From contig NZ_MWQY01000028.1 in the NCBI RefSeq assembly GCF_002087085.1, positions 1 to 43,292 on the forward strand: a stretch of DNA of 43,292 nucleotides, written 5' to 3'. Shown here in pieces: positions 42,159 to 43,292 of this stretch. Within the stretch, counting starts at the first letter, position 1. The number at the start of each line of letters is the position of its first letter. The notes beneath the pieces were generated by a model that had not been told where the DNA came from, did no database searches, and saw only the letters and a program-made list of their open reading frames with translations. The stretch comes from Marispirochaeta aestuarii (GTDB lineage Bacteria; Spirochaetota; Spirochaetia; JC444; Marispirochaetaceae). The position numbers and the translations under genes were made by a program.

Positions 42159-43155
42159 ACATCATCTCCAGGCTCTTTATGGCCCGCAGGCGTAGCTCTT
42201 CATCGAGCTGTACATAGTCTTCCGGCCTGGGATCCTTCAGAACCCGCAGAATATTCTCCAGGCTGTTGGACTTCATATATTTGCACATCTGGCAGGTCCC
42301 GAGGAACTTTTTGCCGGGTTTCTCCACTTCGATGCGGCTGATGAGCCCGCATTCGGTGAGCATCATCACCTTCTCCCCCGGAAGCTCCTGGATCTTCTTG
42401 AACATCTGGCTGGTGGAGCCCACATAATCGACCTTGCGGATCACCTCCGGCTTGCACTCGGGGTGGGCCATGACGTAGATGTCCGGATGGGCTGAGCGGA
42501 ACTCGTCGATCATCCTGGGTTCGAACTCCTCATGTACATAGCAGGTGCCGTTCCAGAGACGTATATCCTTTTTGATCCCCCGGCGCTGCATCTCGTCGAT
42601 GATATTCATGCCCATCAGTCTGTCGGGCAGAAAATAGATCTTATCCGACGGGTAGTTCTCAATGATCTTATAGACGTTCGAACTGGTAACGCTGACGTCG
42701 CATTCCGCCTTTACCGCCGCGGTTGTGTTGATGTAGCAGATAAAGGCGTAGTCGGGGTATTCCTCTTTCAGTCTGCGTACGTCGGATGCGCTTATACTGT
42801 CCGCCAGGGAACAGGCGGGATCGGTCCCGGGAATCAGCACCTCTTTATGGGGGCTCAGGATTTTGGCGGTTTCTCCCATAAAGCGGACAGCTGCAAAGAC
42901 GATCAGGTCCGCCTCCGCCTCCAGGGCGTTTTTCGAGAGCTCGTAGGAGTCCCCGGAATAGTCCGCCACGGAGTAAATGATGTCCGGGGTAACATAGGAG
43001 TGGGCCAGGATGACCGCGTTTTTCTCTCTTTTGAGTCTCTCGATCTCTTCTATTACGGGCATCGATCTTTCTATGTGCTGTTTCAGATCCTCGTCCCTGA
43101 TGCTCGAGAATCTTACCTGCTGGAGCTGGGAAAAAAGCGTATCCGCGGTTACCAT
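42139..43155 (-). CDS. nadA: Quinolinate synthase
   Basis: A 338-residue [4Fe-4S] enzyme making quinolinate from iminoaspartate and dihydroxyacetone phosphate, in NAD synthesis. Motifs: AVILAHSYVTPDIIYSVADY, FAAVRFMGETAKIL, IPGTDPACSLAD (Cys115), YINTTAAVKAECDVSVTSSN, LWNGTCYVHEEF (Cys205), HPECKPEV and GTCQMCKYMKSNSLENIL (Cys291, with Cys288 nearby). The three cluster cysteines are therefore present. No nadB or nadC is visible, though genes upstream of the window edge cannot be excluded. GGGGG lies five bases before the ATG. A promoter with an inverted repeat is called at 43180-43227. Its stop region overlaps the end of the HEPN gene. Confidence 0.97.
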   Translation of the reverse strand: MVTADTLFSQLQQVRFSSIRDEDLKQHIERSMPVIEEIERLKREKNAVILAHSYVTPDIIYSVADYSGDSYELSKNALEAEADLIVFAAVRFMGETAKILSPHKEVLIPGTDPACSLADSISASDVRRLKEEYPDYAFICYINTTAAVKAECDVSVTSSNVYKIIENYPSDKIYFLPDRLMGMNIIDEMQRRGIKKDIRLWNGTCYVHEEFEPRMIDEFRSAHPDIYVMAHPECKPEVIRKVDYVGSTSQMFKKIQELPGEKVMMLTECGLISRIEVEKPGKKFLGTCQMCKYMKSNSLENILRVLKDPRPEDYVQLDEELRLRAIKSLEMMFKYAEG

Positions 43156-43179
43156 GGGAACCCCCTTTCGGATGGGCGA

Positions 43180-43227
43180 ATAGATTAGTACGTATCTAAT
43201 CTATACCGGAAGCTGAAGTCTGTTCAA
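43180..43227 (-). promoter_or_regulatory. nadA promoter with overlapping inverted repeat
   Basis: On the minus strand TTGAAC (43222-43227) and TATAGA (43200-43205) are 16 bp apart. A perfect repeat ATAGATTAG-N7-CTAATCTAT (43180-43188 with 43196-43204) covers the -10 box and the expected start site, a good position for a repressor such as an NAD-responsive one; the regulator is not identifiable here. Confidence 0.6.
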
Positions 43228-43292
43228 TGGCATCAGGCCCAGGGCGAACGCACATAAACTCATCCAGGCAGGCGGCGGTCGATAGCCTCGTC

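Noticed and set aside
43206-43292. Possible end of another gene at the right edge (minus-strand frame reading DEAIDRRLPG then stop)
   Set aside because: Only ten codons are visible, too few to support a gene or an RNA.
1-43292. CRISPR arrays, tRNA or rRNA genes, prophage modules
   Set aside because: No regularly spaced repeats, cloverleaf, CCA-ended gene or phage structural gene was seen in the window; the encapsulin HK97 fold is explained by its EncFtn partner.

Overview
The window most likely comes from a free-living, probably marine or saline, anaerobic or microaerotolerant spirochaete (Spirochaetaceae/Sediminispirochaeta-like). This is inferred from gene content and base composition; no rRNA marker is present. 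The supporting traits are two dCache chemoreceptors, AblA/AblB acetyl-beta-lysine osmolyte synthesis, a spirochaete-like mix of leaderless and Shine-Dalgarno starts, TrpB2, bacterial-type ProRS and coenzyme A disulfide reductase.

Positions 1-6250 are visibly more AT-rich than the rest and look acquired or decaying. An IS256-family element (362-1653) is inserted in a membrane PAS-sensor gene, with an 8-bp target duplication whose removal restores one reading frame. It is followed by a membrane histidine kinase and a large chemoreceptor, all on the minus strand.

From 6280 on, GC is higher and genes are tightly packed: DUF362 protein and a divergent MFS carrier; an encapsulated ferritin / encapsulin / zinc dehydrogenase operon (8795-11022); a minus-strand ablA-ablB operon followed by an E2-like acyltransferase with a degenerate active site (11019-14150); a DUF2147 protein plus chemoreceptor; proS; a divergent histidine kinase / REC-degenerate-HD-GYP pair sharing a compact promoter region; TrpB2 coupled to a tiny four-cysteine protein; a second MFS carrier; an XRE-type B12-binding (CarH-like) presumptive photoreceptor translationally coupled to class II photolyase; an RND efflux pair; a FecR-domain protein plus small membrane protein; speA plus a GNAT; a CoA-disulfide reductase with two rhodanese domains; a PQQ-type sugar dehydrogenase; a beta-CASP RNase-like protein; an AT-rich MNT/HEPN module; and nadA.

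Several themes recur. Many genes lack a Shine-Dalgarno and instead have a -10 box 6-11 nt before the ATG, which suggests leaderless mRNAs. Gene pairs overlap head to tail (ATGA or TAATG) or tail to tail. Perfect inverted repeats sit on the promoters of trpB2, nadA and ablA. The most interesting candidates are the XRE-B12 regulator/photolyase operon, the encapsulin operon, the MNT/HEPN pair whose HEPN has Ser in place of the catalytic His of RX4HXY, and the degenerate E2-like protein following ablAB.
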